From Caulobacteraceae bacterium (GTDB lineage Bacteria > Pseudomonadota > Alphaproteobacteria > Caulobacterales > Caulobacteraceae): 64,000 bases of DNA. Below are positions 1 to 7,924 of the stretch, one piece after another (the first letter of the stretch is position 1; every line of letters begins with the position of its first letter). The notes under the pieces were generated by a model. The model had not been told where the DNA came from. It saw only the letters and a program-made list of their open reading frames with translations, and did not search any database. The position numbers were made by a program, and so were the translations under genes. The stretch lies in assembly GCA_947476325.1 (NCBI GenBank), contig CANJPZ010000012.1:1-64000 (forward strand), in the 5' to 3' direction.

Positions 1-11
1 CAGTTTCATTG

Positions 12-216
12 TTAGTACACGGCGGTCTGTAACGCCATGGTCGGGGTGGGCGAGCGCGCGCCTCCAACAGCTGGCGCGCTCGCCCATGGCACGATGCCGC
101 CGCTGCGGGGGACGAACGATTCAGGCGCTGGCGGCCGGTAGTTCAGGGAGCTGTGCGGTCGCACGCCGTTGTAGTGCCGCCGCCAGGCTTCGATCACGAC
201 CTGGGCCTCGGCCAGG
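12..216 (-). pseudogene. IS3-family transposase C-terminal fragment
   Basis: The minus strand reads as the tail of an IS3-type OrfB/integrase-core transposase: an IEAWRRHYNGVRPHSSLNYR-type motif followed by PPAPES and a stop at 12-14. This is the last conserved block (rve_3) of these transposases. Upstream homology stops near 216, where the opposite strand becomes a receiver domain, so the catalytic DDE core is absent and the copy is dead. A TG-starting end near 10 could be the element terminus, but with only one side in view and no second inverted repeat I cannot define it. Confidence 0.8.
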
Positions 217-539
217 CCGAAAGTGGCAAAGCCGCCATCGCCGCCTGCAGCCACACGCGCTTTGATGTCATCCTGTTGGACCTCAACATGCCCCGGATGC
301 ACGGTACGGAAGTGGCGAGCCGGCTTCGGGATCAACGTGGGCCGAACAGCGAGACGCCCATCGTTACCTGTACGGCCAAGGCTGATCTTGACCGTTCGCA
401 ACTGCGCGCCGCGGGGCTCAACGGTTGTCTGATCAAACCCTTTCGCGCCAGGGACCTGGTCGACGTGGTCTCGCAGAGTCTGGGCGCGCTGCACGACAGT
501 GAGGCTGCGCCGTCCAGGGCCGCCTCCTTCGCCCCTTGA
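216..539 (+). pseudogene. Response-regulator receiver domain, N-terminally truncated
   Basis: From about 216 the plus strand encodes the C-terminal two thirds of a CheY-like receiver. It keeps the phosphoacceptor Asp in VILLDLNMP, the switch-region Thr in IVTCTAKA and the conserved Lys in LIKPF. The first strand and helix, with the acidic pair that binds Mg2+, are missing. Sequence before 216 is the reverse complement of transposase, so the frame open from 153 has no native start there. An IS insertion or deletion probably removed the 5-prime end. The remnant cannot fold as a working receiver unless fused to something unseen. Its original partner kinase is unknown. Confidence 0.75.
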
Positions 540-571
540 AACCGCCACAAAGGCGGGCCTAGCTTGCCCCC

Positions 572-1816
572 ATGAATCGCCGACTGTTTTTCGCTTGCGC
601 CGGAGCCGCCGCCGTCTATCCGGGGCTTCTCGGGTGCCGGGCCCAGCCTGCCGGCGCTCCGCCAGGGCTCGCCGCTTCGGGCGACGCCGCATTCGACGCC
701 TGGCTGAACGGCTTTTACCTCAAGGCCGTGGCTACCGGACTGCCAAACGAGGTCCTCGACCGCGAACTGGCCGGCCTGACGCCGAACCCGGCCATCATCG
801 CCGCCGACCGCAACCAGCCGGAAATCGCCCGCCCGGTCAGCAGCTACATCAAGGGCGCGGTTTCGGACGCCCGCGTGGCCACGGGCACCGCCAAGCGCGC
901 AGATCTGGGCTGGCTGGTCGACGTCGAGACCCGCTACGGCGTGCCGCCAGAGGTTCTGATCGCCATCTGGGGTCTTGAGTCATCCTTTGGCGCCGTGCAG
1001 GGCGACTTTGACATAATCCGCACCGACGCGACCCTGGCAGCTGACGGTCGGCGGCGGGCTCTGTTCGAGGAAAACCTTCTGGCGGCCCTGCGCATCATCG
1101 CATCCGGCGAGGCGGTCCGCACCCAGCTCAAGGGCTCGAATGCCGGCGCCATGGGCCAGACCCAGTTCTCGCCCGCCGATTATCTCAAGACCGCGGTTGA
1201 CGCCGATGGCGACGGCAAGCGCGACCTGTGGGGCTCGGCCCAGGACGCCCTGGCCTCATCGGCCAATCTGCTGGCCAAGGCCGGCTGGAAACGCGGCGAA
1301 AGCTGGCAGCGCGAGGTCACCTTGCCGGGCGGCTTTGACTACAGCGTCGTCGAGGGCCCGCGCCAGGCGCCTGCAGAGTGGCTGGCCCTGGGCGTGCGCG
1401 CCACCGACGGAGCCGGCTGGAAGCCCGAAGACGCCCGCTCGACCGCCCAGCTGATCACGCCTTCGGGGGCTGCGGGCCCGGCCTTCCTGATCTTCCCCAA
1501 TCACTTCACCATTCGCGCCTACAACAACTCGACGTCCTATGCCCTGGGGGTCGGACTGCTGGCCTCACGCATCGCCGGCGAGCCCGGCGTGATCAAGTCC
1601 TGGCCGCAGGAGTCGGGCCTGTCCGCAGCAGAGCGAACCGGGGCCCAGGAAGCGCTGAGCAAGCTGGGCTTCGACCCGGGCGGCGTCGACGGCATCGTCG
1701 GCGTCGGTACGCGCGCGGCGGTCCGCAAATGGCAGAAGGACCGCGGCATCACCGCCGACGGCTATCTGACGCCGGATCTGGTGAAGCGGCTGCAGGCCGA
1801 GGCGGCCGCGCTCTAG
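572..1816 (+). CDS. Lytic murein transglycosylase B family lipoprotein
   Basis: A 414-residue MltB-type lytic transglycosylase, which cleaves the MurNAc-GlcNAc bond of peptidoglycan in the periplasm and forms 1,6-anhydro ends. The N-terminus is a lipoprotein signal with lipobox LLGC (Cys22). The SLT_2 domain spans about 36-340, with the catalytic Glu136 in the GLESSFG motif and the AMGQTQFSP segment typical of the family. A PG_binding_1 domain occupies about 354-410. Its stop codon shares a CTAG with the convergent transporter gene. Family assignment is firm. The physiological role (division, recycling or flagellar assembly) is not shown. Confidence 0.93.
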   Translation: MNRRLFFACAGAAAVYPGLLGCRAQPAGAPPGLAASGDAAFDAWLNGFYLKAVATGLPNEVLDRELAGLTPNPAIIAADRNQPEIARPVSSYIKGAVSDARVATGTAKRADLGWLVDVETRYGVPPEVLIAIWGLESSFGAVQGDFDIIRTDATLAADGRRRALFEENLLAALRIIASGEAVRTQLKGSNAGAMGQTQFSPADYLKTAVDADGDGKRDLWGSAQDALASSANLLAKAGWKRGESWQREVTLPGGFDYSVVEGPRQAPAEWLALGVRATDGAGWKPEDARSTAQLITPSGAAGPAFLIFPNHFTIRAYNNSTSYALGVGLLASRIAGEPGVIKSWPQESGLSAAERTGAQEALSKLGFDPGGVDGIVGVGTRAAVRKWQKDRGITADGYLTPDLVKRLQAEAAAL

Positions 1817-3150
1817 AATCCGCTCGAGGCGTCGTTGCGCTCAACCGACTTGGCGGTCTGGCGCTCGGTGGTGGGCGCAACGCCCGCGTGGCGCAGCAGG
1901 GGCTCCTTCAGCACATAGACCGCCATGGCGCCGAGAATGACGACGTTCATGACATAGGGCCCGGGGTGGAAGTGCTGGTAGACGAAGACGAACAGGGGCG
2001 CGGCGATGACGTTCAGCCCGTTGACGGCCGCCACGGCGCCGGCCGCCCGGGCCTGGTCCTTTTCGGGCACCGCCAGTGACGCGCCGGCCGTAAAGCCGGG
2101 ACGGGCGAATCCGTAGCCCAGGCTGGACAGGCCGAACGCCACCACGACGATCCAGTAGCTGGGCATCAGGGCGGTCATGATGTTGGCGACGCAGGCCAGA
2201 ATCACACCCCAGCGCAGCAACAGGCGCGGGCCCAGCTTGAATACCCGGATGAGCCCCCACTGGGCGAACAGGCCGGCCACCGCCCCGCCCATCATGGCCA
2301 CGGCCGTGAACGGCTGGGCGGCCATGGGCGAGACGCCCAGCTTGTCGATGATCAGGAATCCGAGGGTCTGGTACTGCGCCGTCTGGCAGGTGGAGACGAG
2401 AAAGCCGTAGATCAGGAAGGGCCGCACGCGCGGGTCCTTCCACATGGGCGAGCGTTCGTCCTTGTGTTGGGCGGCGTGCACGGGCCCGGCGCCCGGACGG
2501 GGCCAGGTTTCCGGCAGCTTGAAGATCACCCAGGCCATGACCCCCAGCGCCATCAGGGCAAAGGCGAAGGTCGGACCGGCCAGGCCAAGGATCGGCAGGA
2601 TGAACAGAGGCGCGATGGCCGGCCCGATGATGGTGCCAAGGCCAAAGGCGCCGGCCAGACCCGCGATGGCGTCGGTGCGCTTTTCCCGGTGGGTGCGCTC
2701 GGTCAGATAGGCCTGGCTGGCCGCAGGAGAGGCCGAGCCCAGCCAGCCGAACAGGGCGCGGGCCAGCAGGAACAGCACGAAGATCAGGATCGGCGGGAAC
2801 AGGTGCTTGGCACCGACGAAGATCACCGCCGTGCACAGCAGCATGGAGACCGCAAAACCGATGAGGCCTAGGACCATCAGGGGCTTGCGGCCCTTGATGT
2901 CGGCCCGCACCGCCCAGTGAGGCGCGCCGGCCGCCCACAGCAGGGCCGACAGCGAATAGATCGCCGCCACCATCCAGTCGCGGACTCCGATCTCACGGCC
3001 GATCGCGGGCAGGACCGATTGCAGCCCGGTGTTGCCCACGGCAGTGACGAACGAGACCGAAAAGACGATCGCGAAGGCACCCCTAGCGAGGGATTCGACC
3101 GTCCCGTCTGAGTGTTCGGTCGCCTCGCGCGCCATGGGTTGGTCCGTCAC
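1813..3150 (-). CDS. MFS transporter (TetA/DHA1-like)
   Basis: A 445-residue polytopic protein with about 12 hydrophobic segments and the major-facilitator motif A (RADIKGRKP) in the loop between TM2 and TM3. Overall form resembles DHA1/tetracycline-exporter-like proton antiporters, so drug or metabolite efflux is plausible, but the substrate cannot be read from sequence. The frame opens with GTG at 3150; an ATG five codons later (3135) is an alternative start. It converges on the transglycosylase gene and is divergent from motA, with 74 bases between. Confidence 0.85.
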   Translation of the reverse strand: MTDQPMAREATEHSDGTVESLARGAFAIVFSVSFVTAVGNTGLQSVLPAIGREIGVRDWMVAAIYSLSALLWAAGAPHWAVRADIKGRKPLMVLGLIGFAVSMLLCTAVIFVGAKHLFPPILIFVLFLLARALFGWLGSASPAASQAYLTERTHREKRTDAIAGLAGAFGLGTIIGPAIAPLFILPILGLAGPTFAFALMALGVMAWVIFKLPETWPRPGAGPVHAAQHKDERSPMWKDPRVRPFLIYGFLVSTCQTAQYQTLGFLIIDKLGVSPMAAQPFTAVAMMGGAVAGLFAQWGLIRVFKLGPRLLLRWGVILACVANIMTALMPSYWIVVVAFGLSSLGYGFARPGFTAGASLAVPEKDQARAAGAVAAVNGLNVIAAPLFVFVYQHFHPGPYVMNVVILGAMAVYVLKEPLLRHAGVAPTTERQTAKSVERNDASSGF

Positions 3151-3224
3151 GGTGAAAACCCGGAATTAAGCATTAACGGCCAAGGTCCGAGTCGAACACC
3201 CACCCCAACCCGCGCGGGACCTCA

Positions 3225-4094
3225 ATGTTTCAGATAATCGGCATCGTCCTGTTATTCGCCATGGTATTCGGCAGTTACCTGATGTCGCACGGCAAGCTGG
3301 AGGTGATCCTTGAGGCCGCGCCGCACGAATTGATGGCGATCATGGGCGCGGCGGTCGCGGCCCTGCTGATTTCCAATTCGGTGGCGACCCTGAAGAAGAC
3401 GGCCGGCGGGATCGCCAAGGTCTTCAAGGGGCCCAGCTGGAAGGCCAAGGACTATACCGATCTGCTCAGCTTGTTGTTCCTGCTGACCAAGACCATGAAG
3501 TCCAAGGGCGTCATCGCCCTGGAGAGCCACATCGAGAACCCGCACGACAGCACGATCTTCTCGCGCTACCCCAAGATTTCGAAGGACCACTTCGCGGTCG
3601 ACTTCATCTGCGACACCCTGCGGATGATGACCATGAACCTGGAAGATCCGCACCAGGTCGAAGACGCGATGGAAAACCAGCTCGAAAAGCATCACCATGA
3701 AGCGCAGGGCCCCTCCCACGCCCTGGCCGCCATGGCCGACGGTCTACCGGCGCTCGGCATCGTCGCCGCCGTGCTGGGCGTCATCAAGACCATGGGCTCG
3801 ATCACCGAGCCGCCGGAAGTGCTGGGCGGCATGATCGGCGGCGCCCTGGTCGGCACCTTCCTGGGCGTGTTCCTCGCCTATGGCATCGTCGGCCCCATGG
3901 CCAACCGGCTGAAGGAGATCGTCGACGAGGACGGCGCCTTCTATAAGATCATCCAGTCGGTTCTGGTCGCCCACCTGCACGGGAACGCCGCCCAGATCTC
4001 GGTCGAAATCGGCCGCGGCAATGTGCCCTCGCCGGCTCAGCCCAGCTTCCTGCAGCTGGAAGAAGCGCTCAATAATATCCCCGCGGAGGGGTAG
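3225..4094 (+). CDS. motA: Flagellar motor stator protein MotA
   Basis: A 289-residue inner-membrane stator protein that with MotB forms the proton channel driving flagellar rotation. Four hydrophobic segments are visible, two near the N-terminus and two around 170-230, separated by a large charged cytoplasmic loop (about 55-165) that contacts the rotor. Pro175 in LPALGIV corresponds to the conserved proline of MotA; the following IKTMGSI and GALVGTFLGVFLAYG segments are typical. motB is not adjacent; in Caulobacter the two genes are also unlinked. Length is normal. Confidence 0.96.
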   Translation: MFQIIGIVLLFAMVFGSYLMSHGKLEVILEAAPHELMAIMGAAVAALLISNSVATLKKTAGGIAKVFKGPSWKAKDYTDLLSLLFLLTKTMKSKGVIALESHIENPHDSTIFSRYPKISKDHFAVDFICDTLRMMTMNLEDPHQVEDAMENQLEKHHHEAQGPSHALAAMADGLPALGIVAAVLGVIKTMGSITEPPEVLGGMIGGALVGTFLGVFLAYGIVGPMANRLKEIVDEDGAFYKIIQSVLVAHLHGNAAQISVEIGRGNVPSPAQPSFLQLEEALNNIPAEG

Positions 4095-4219
4095 TCACGC
4101 CCACGTGAAGCAAGATCACGCTTGCGTGTTCCGTAAAATTAGTCCAGATTCGCTCTGCGCTCGAACGACCGTCATCCCGGCGGCTCCGGGGCGTATTGAT
4201 CATTTCAGGGGACCTCCAC

Positions 4220-4441
4220 ATGATCCGCAAAATCGTCATCGCCGGCGCCGCGTTCGCCGCTCTCTCCATCGCAGCCTGCAGCAAGCCCGCCGAAGAAGTT
4301 CCGGCCGCTCCGGCTCCGGAAGCCGCTCCGGCCGCCCCGGCCGCTGACGCCGCCGCTGCTCCGGCCGCTGACGCCGCCGCTGCTCCGGCCGCTGGCGCTA
4401 TGGCCACGACCCCGGCCGCTCCGGCCGCCCCGGCGAAGTAA
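4220..4441 (+). CDS. Small Ala/Pro-rich lipoprotein
   Basis: A 73-residue predicted lipoprotein. The chosen ATG at 4220 follows a GGGGA ribosome-binding sequence and gives a signal peptide ending in the lipobox SIAAC, so Cys18 would be acylated. The mature part is almost only Ala, Pro and a few acidic residues: a disordered tether, with no domain. A 24-base tandem repeat encodes part of it. A perfect terminator follows. The next reading frame (4544-4711) encodes a related small lipoprotein. Function unknown. Confidence 0.75.
   Translation: MIRKIVIAGAAFAALSIAACSKPAEEVPAAPAPEAAPAAPAADAAAAPAADAAAAPAAGAMATTPAAPAAPAK
4340..4387 (+). repeat. 24-bp perfect tandem duplication inside lipoprotein gene
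   Basis: Two identical 24-base units (4340-4363 and 4364-4387) encode two copies of an eight-residue Ala/Asp/Pro block. The unit length is a multiple of three, so gain or loss changes tether length without shifting frame. Confidence 0.9.
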
Positions 4442-4466
4442 GATCTTCCACCAGGAAGTTCTACGG

Positions 4467-4492
4467 AAAGGCCGCCCTTCGGGGCGGCCTTT
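4467..4492 (+). terminator. Rho-independent terminator
   Basis: A perfect 11-bp stem (4467-4477 with 4482-4492) closed by a TTCG tetraloop, followed by CTTGTTTT. It lies 25 bases after the small lipoprotein stop. The left arm begins with AAA, so weak bidirectional function is possible. Confidence 0.93.
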
Positions 4493-4543
4493 CTTGTTTT
4501 CAGGACCTTTCATAGGCCGATCAGGCCTGTAAGGATTGACTGC

Positions 4544-4711
4544 ATGAACCGCGCCCTTGTGACTGCCACCCTTTGACTTGCCGCACTCGGCCCCTCGGCG
4601 TGCAGCAAGCCCGCTGATCCGACTGCGTCCGCTCCGATCACCGGCGCTGTGGCGGCCTCCACGCCAGGCGCCACCGTCGAAGCCGCGCCGTCGGCGCCCG
4701 CACCCAAATAG
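4544..4711 (+). pseudogene. Small lipoprotein gene interrupted by in-frame TGA
   Basis: From ATG 4544 the frame reads MNRALVTATL, then TGA at 4574-4576, then LAALGPSACSKPADP and an Ala/Pro-rich tail to TAG at 4709-4711: 56 codons in one frame apart from the TGA. The stop sits inside a normal signal peptide just before lipobox PSAC. The CSKPA sequence after the acylation site is the same as in the lipoprotein at 4220-4441, so this is a paralogue. A single TGG (or CGA, GGA) to TGA change would explain it. It may be a recent pseudogene or a sequencing error. Confidence 0.7.
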
Positions 4712-4758
4712 CGCAGGCGACAGTTGCGCAGGCCGCCTGCGCCGGGCCAATAGAGGCC

Positions 4759-6513
4759 ATGCAAACCGCCCCGCCCCACGCCCCGGTCGTCTGGCAGGAC
4801 GGCGTTCTTCGCTCGACCCTCTATGGCGACATCTATTTTTCCCAGGAAGACGGACTGGCTGAATCGCGCGCCGTCTTTCTCGATGGCTGCGACCTGCCGG
4901 AGGGCTGGAGGGACCGCACGCGATTCACCGTCGCTGAACTGGGTTTTGGCACGGGCCTGAACATCGCCGCCCTTCTGGATTTGTGGTCGAAAACCCGTCC
5001 GGCCGGCGGTCATCTGCATATCTTCAGCATTGAAGCTCATCCCATGGCCCGGGAAGATGCAGCCCGGGCGCTGCTGGCCTGGCCGCAAATCGGCTCCGCC
5101 GCACAGGCGCTGCTGGCCCGGTGGCCGAGCGTTCGGCGCGGATTTCAGCGTATCGATCTGCCCGGCTGGAACGCCACATTCGATCTGGCGGTGATGGAGG
5201 TCGGCGAGGCCCTTCAGCAATGGCAGGGCCGCGCCGATGCGTGGTTCCTCGACGGCTTCTCGCCGGCGTCCAATCCGGACATGTGGCGCGGCGAGGTTCT
5301 GGCGCTGATCGCCGCCCGCTCGGCGCCGGGCGCACGGGCCGCGACCTTCACCATCGCCGGCGCGGTGCGTCGCGGTCTCGAGGCCGAGGGATTCGAAATT
5401 GCCCGCAGGCCAGGCTTTGGTCGCAAGAAGGAGCGTCTTGAGGCGCGCTTTTCTGGCCCTGCGCCCCGGCACAGCGCCGACCCACGTGTGGTAGTCATCG
5501 GCGGCGGGATCGCCGGAGCCAGTCTTGCGCGCGCCTTCGCAGAGCTTGGCCTTCCGGCTCGGGTTGTGACACCGCCCGAGAGATCCGCGTCCGGCAATCC
5601 GGCGGCGCTGGTCATGCCGGGCCTGGACGCGTCAGGCAACGCCCGTGCTCGCCTCTATGCGGCCAGCCTGCTGCGCGCGACGCAGCTCTATGACCAGGTT
5701 CCGGGCGGCGTGATCGCGCACGGCGCCCTTCTGGTCGAATACGAAGAACGCGATCCGCGACGCCATGCGGCCATCGCACGCCAGGACGCCTTCGAGCCCG
5801 GCGCCGTCGAAAAGGCCAGCCCGGGCCGGGCCGCCGTCTGGCTGAATGAGCCGCAAGCATCAGCGGGTCTGATCTTCCACGACGGGCGGGTTATCGAGCC
5901 GGCGGCGGTGATCAACGCATGGCTGGGTGAGGCGGTCATTCCGGGTTGCGCGACGGGTTTAGCGCGATCCGGCGACGCCTGGGTCATTACCTTGGCCAGC
6001 GGCGAGGTCCTTGAAGCTGATTTCGTGGTGGTGGCCGCCGGCTGGGACGCGAGTGCACTGATCCCCGGACTGCCATTACAGGCGATCCGCGGACAGGCAA
6101 CCTGGATGGATCTGGACGATCCTCCTGCACCAGCCTCATTCGGCGGCTACGCCATCCCGACCCGGACGGGCGTTCTGTTCGGCGCAACTCACGACCGGGA
6201 CGATGTCTCGACCGACATCCGGCCGGAGGACGATGCGCGCAATCTTTCGTCAATCGCCGGCGTGCGGTCGACCCTGGCCGCCCGGATCGACCTTGCCGCG
6301 ACCCAGGCCCGGGCGGCGATTCGCGCCGCCACCCCGGACCAGCTGCCCCTGGCGGGTGAACTTTCCCCGGGATTGTTCATTCTGGGCGGTCTGGGCTCAC
6401 GCGGGTTTGCTACGGCGCCCCTGCTGGCCGAGCATCTGGCGGCCCTGATCTGCGGTGCGCCATCGCCCCTCGCCGCCGAGGCGGCGGCCCTTGTCGACCC
6501 CAAAAGACTTTGA
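4759..6513 (+). CDS. mnmC: Bifunctional tRNA mnm5s2U34 biosynthesis protein MnmC
   Basis: A 584-residue fusion of two enzymes that finish the 5-methylaminomethyl-2-thiouridine at the tRNA wobble position. Residues about 1-235 form the MnmD methyltransferase with SAM-binding LGFGTGLNIA (61-70) and the WFLDGFSPASNP active-site loop. From about 245 an FAD-dependent oxidoreductase (MnmC1) begins with the dinucleotide motif VVVIGGGIAGAS; it removes the carboxymethyl group of cmnm5U. Both halves look intact and length is close to the family norm of about 600. The gene starts at ATG 4759 and stands alone. Confidence 0.94.
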   Translation: MQTAPPHAPVVWQDGVLRSTLYGDIYFSQEDGLAESRAVFLDGCDLPEGWRDRTRFTVAELGFGTGLNIAALLDLWSKTRPAGGHLHIFSIEAHPMAREDAARALLAWPQIGSAAQALLARWPSVRRGFQRIDLPGWNATFDLAVMEVGEALQQWQGRADAWFLDGFSPASNPDMWRGEVLALIAARSAPGARAATFTIAGAVRRGLEAEGFEIARRPGFGRKKERLEARFSGPAPRHSADPRVVVIGGGIAGASLARAFAELGLPARVVTPPERSASGNPAALVMPGLDASGNARARLYAASLLRATQLYDQVPGGVIAHGALLVEYEERDPRRHAAIARQDAFEPGAVEKASPGRAAVWLNEPQASAGLIFHDGRVIEPAAVINAWLGEAVIPGCATGLARSGDAWVITLASGEVLEADFVVVAAGWDASALIPGLPLQAIRGQATWMDLDDPPAPASFGGYAIPTRTGVLFGATHDRDDVSTDIRPEDDARNLSSIAGVRSTLAARIDLAATQARAAIRAATPDQLPLAGELSPGLFILGGLGSRGFATAPLLAEHLAALICGAPSPLAAEAAALVDPKRL

Positions 6514-6551
6514 CAAAGTCGGCAGCTAAGATACAGTTTCACAATTGAAAC
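6506..6551. promoter_or_regulatory. AT-rich region with two adjacent palindromes
   Basis: Two inverted repeats lie between mnmC and the next gene: GACTTTG-A-CAAAGTC (6506-6520), which includes the mnmC stop, and GTTTCA-CAAT-TGAAAC (6536-6551). The stretch is unusually AT-rich for this window and sits 30-75 bases before the next start. It may be a promoter with operator sites or a weak terminator. No regulator can be named. Confidence 0.4.
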
Positions 6552-6580
6552 ATTTGAAATATGACGGAAAGATAAGGGCG

Positions 6581-7006
6581 ATGTCCTCCCCCCTCAGAAA
6601 TTTCGCGATCCTCTCGGGGATGGGCGCCGTTCTGGTGCTCGCGGGTGCTGCGTCTCCGGACCCTTCGTTTACGCGCAATACCGAGTCCGCCGCGCGAACA
6701 TGCTTCCATATCCGTGACGTCGAGGGTTACAGCCCGGCGAAGATCGGCGAGCGCGATGGCGTCAACCTGCGCATCAAGAATCAGGACGTGTTCCAGGTGG
6801 AATTCGTCGCCCCCTGCCCTGAAGCCGGCACGGCCGCCCGGGTCAAGCTGACGTCGAATTCAGCGACCGATTTTGTCTGCACCGGCGCCGATGCGACACT
6901 TGTCGCTTTCGCCGAGTCCGGTCCGACCCGTCAGTGCGCCATCAGCGGCCTGCGCAAGCTCGACAAGGGCCAGGTCGCGGCCTTGCCGGAAAACGAACTT
7001 CCCTGA
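6581..7006 (+). CDS. DUF6491-like exported protein
   Basis: A 141-residue protein from ATG 6581, preceded by AAGGG. An upstream in-frame TTG at 6545 would add 12 residues and spoil the signal peptide. The N-terminus has a hydrophobic export signal ending around AGAAS. The mature part carries RTCFHIRDVEGY near its start and three more Cys residues spaced through the domain, matching my recollection of the DUF6491 family of Caulobacter-like bacteria. Two disulfides in the periplasm are likely. Function unknown; family name is from memory of the motif. Confidence 0.65.
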   Translation: MSSPLRNFAILSGMGAVLVLAGAASPDPSFTRNTESAARTCFHIRDVEGYSPAKIGERDGVNLRIKNQDVFQVEFVAPCPEAGTAARVKLTSNSATDFVCTGADATLVAFAESGPTRQCAISGLRKLDKGQVAALPENELP

Positions 7007-7008
7007 TC

Positions 7009-7040
7009 GCGTACCCCTCCCGTTGCCGGGAGGGGTACGC
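7009..7040. terminator. Strong hairpin between convergent genes
   Basis: A perfect 14-bp GC-rich stem (7009-7022 with 7027-7040) with a TTGC loop starts two bases after the DUF6491-like gene stop and ends five bases before the stop of the convergent DUF465 gene. There is no T-run on either side, so it may act as a bidirectional barrier or transcript-end protector rather than a classical intrinsic terminator. Confidence 0.7.
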
Positions 7041-7045
7041 CTAAG

Positions 7046-7219
7046 TCAATGAGCGCTGCGGCCCAGCGCTTCCATCTCTTCCTTCAGGCGCAGTTTCTGT
7101 CGTTTCATCTGTCGAAGCTTGAGATCATCGAACGCCGGATGTCGGTTGGCGTCTTCAATGCTTTTGTCGAGATCGCGGTGCCGGTGGCGCAGTTCACGAA
7201 TTCGCGCTTCGATCGCCAT
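7046..7219 (-). CDS. DUF465 (YdcH-family) small protein
   Basis: A 57-residue protein starting MAIEARIREL at 7219, with AGGGAT in the ribosome-binding position. It is a charged helix with the family pattern: IRELRHRHRDLDKSIED, a short turn around HPAFDD, then LKLRQMKRQKLRLKEEMEAL. This is the DUF465/YdcH antiparallel helical hairpin of small alphaproteobacterial proteins. Function unknown. It is divergent from ubiX, and a second DUF465 gene overlaps the end of ubiX. Confidence 0.85.
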   Translation of the reverse strand: MAIEARIRELRHRHRDLDKSIEDANRHPAFDDLKLRQMKRQKLRLKEEMEALGRSAH

Positions 7220-7348
7220 AGGGATATCGCTCCTTGTTGGCCTCTACATGTGGAAGTAGACGCCTGAATTCGCAGCTTGTCAGTTCACATTGCCTTGCTT
7301 CGGAGGCGGGTTGACACGATTGTCCAGCTTTCAGGCTCAGGGTCGAAA

Positions 7349-7924
7349 ATGATGTCGCAGCCAGGGCTGATTGTCGGGATTTCGGGTGCCTCGGGCGCAG
7401 CCCTCGGCGTGCGCTGCCTCGAGGCCTGTCGCGAATTGGGCGTGACCACCCACCTTGTCGTCTCAAAGGCCGGTGCCCTGACCATCGTTGAGGAAACGGG
7501 CCTGTCCGTCGCACAGGTGAACGCCAGGGCCGATGTCATCCACAAGGTCTCCGATGTCGGGGCATGCGTCGCTTCCGGGTCCTGGCGGTCCATGGGCATG
7601 ATCATCGCCCCCTGCTCGGTGCGCACCATGTCCGAGATCGCAACCGGCGTGACCTCCAGCCTGCTGACCCGCGCGGCGGACGTGACCTTGAAGGAGCGCC
7701 GGCCCCTCGTCCTGATGGTCCGCGAGACCCCCCTGCACCTGGGCCACCTGCGCACCATGACGCAGCTTGCCGAGATGGGCGCGATCATCGCCCCGCCCCT
7801 ACCGGCCTTCTATACCAAACCGAAATCGATTGAGGACATCATCGATCAGTCGGTCGGACGGGCGCTGGACATGTTCGGTCTGTCGTGGTCGGCGACTTCA
7901 CGGTGGAGCGGTTTGAAGACATGA
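7349..7924 (+). CDS. ubiX: Flavin prenyltransferase UbiX
   Basis: A 191-residue flavoprotein that attaches dimethylallyl phosphate to FMN, making the prenylated cofactor for the UbiD decarboxylase of ubiquinone synthesis. Motifs seen are the N-terminal GISGASGAALG phosphate-binding loop, the PCSVRTMSEIATG segment, and VRETPLHLGHLRTM near the C-terminal half, all standard. Start is ATG 7349. Its final codons overlap the start of the downstream DUF465 gene (ATGA), so the two are translationally coupled. ubiD is not in the window. Confidence 0.95.
   Translation: MMSQPGLIVGISGASGAALGVRCLEACRELGVTTHLVVSKAGALTIVEETGLSVAQVNARADVIHKVSDVGACVASGSWRSMGMIIAPCSVRTMSEIATGVTSSLLTRAADVTLKERRPLVLMVRETPLHLGHLRTMTQLAEMGAIIAPPLPAFYTKPKSIEDIIDQSVGRALDMFGLSWSATSRWSGLKT

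Noticed and set aside
3164-3176. CtrA site (TTAA-N7-TTAA) before motA
   Set aside because: Two TTAA motifs are present but with a 3-base spacer, not seven.
4574-4576. TGA in the small lipoprotein as selenocysteine
   Set aside because: It falls in the hydrophobic core of a signal peptide, where selenocysteine has no role, and no SECIS-like hairpin follows directly.
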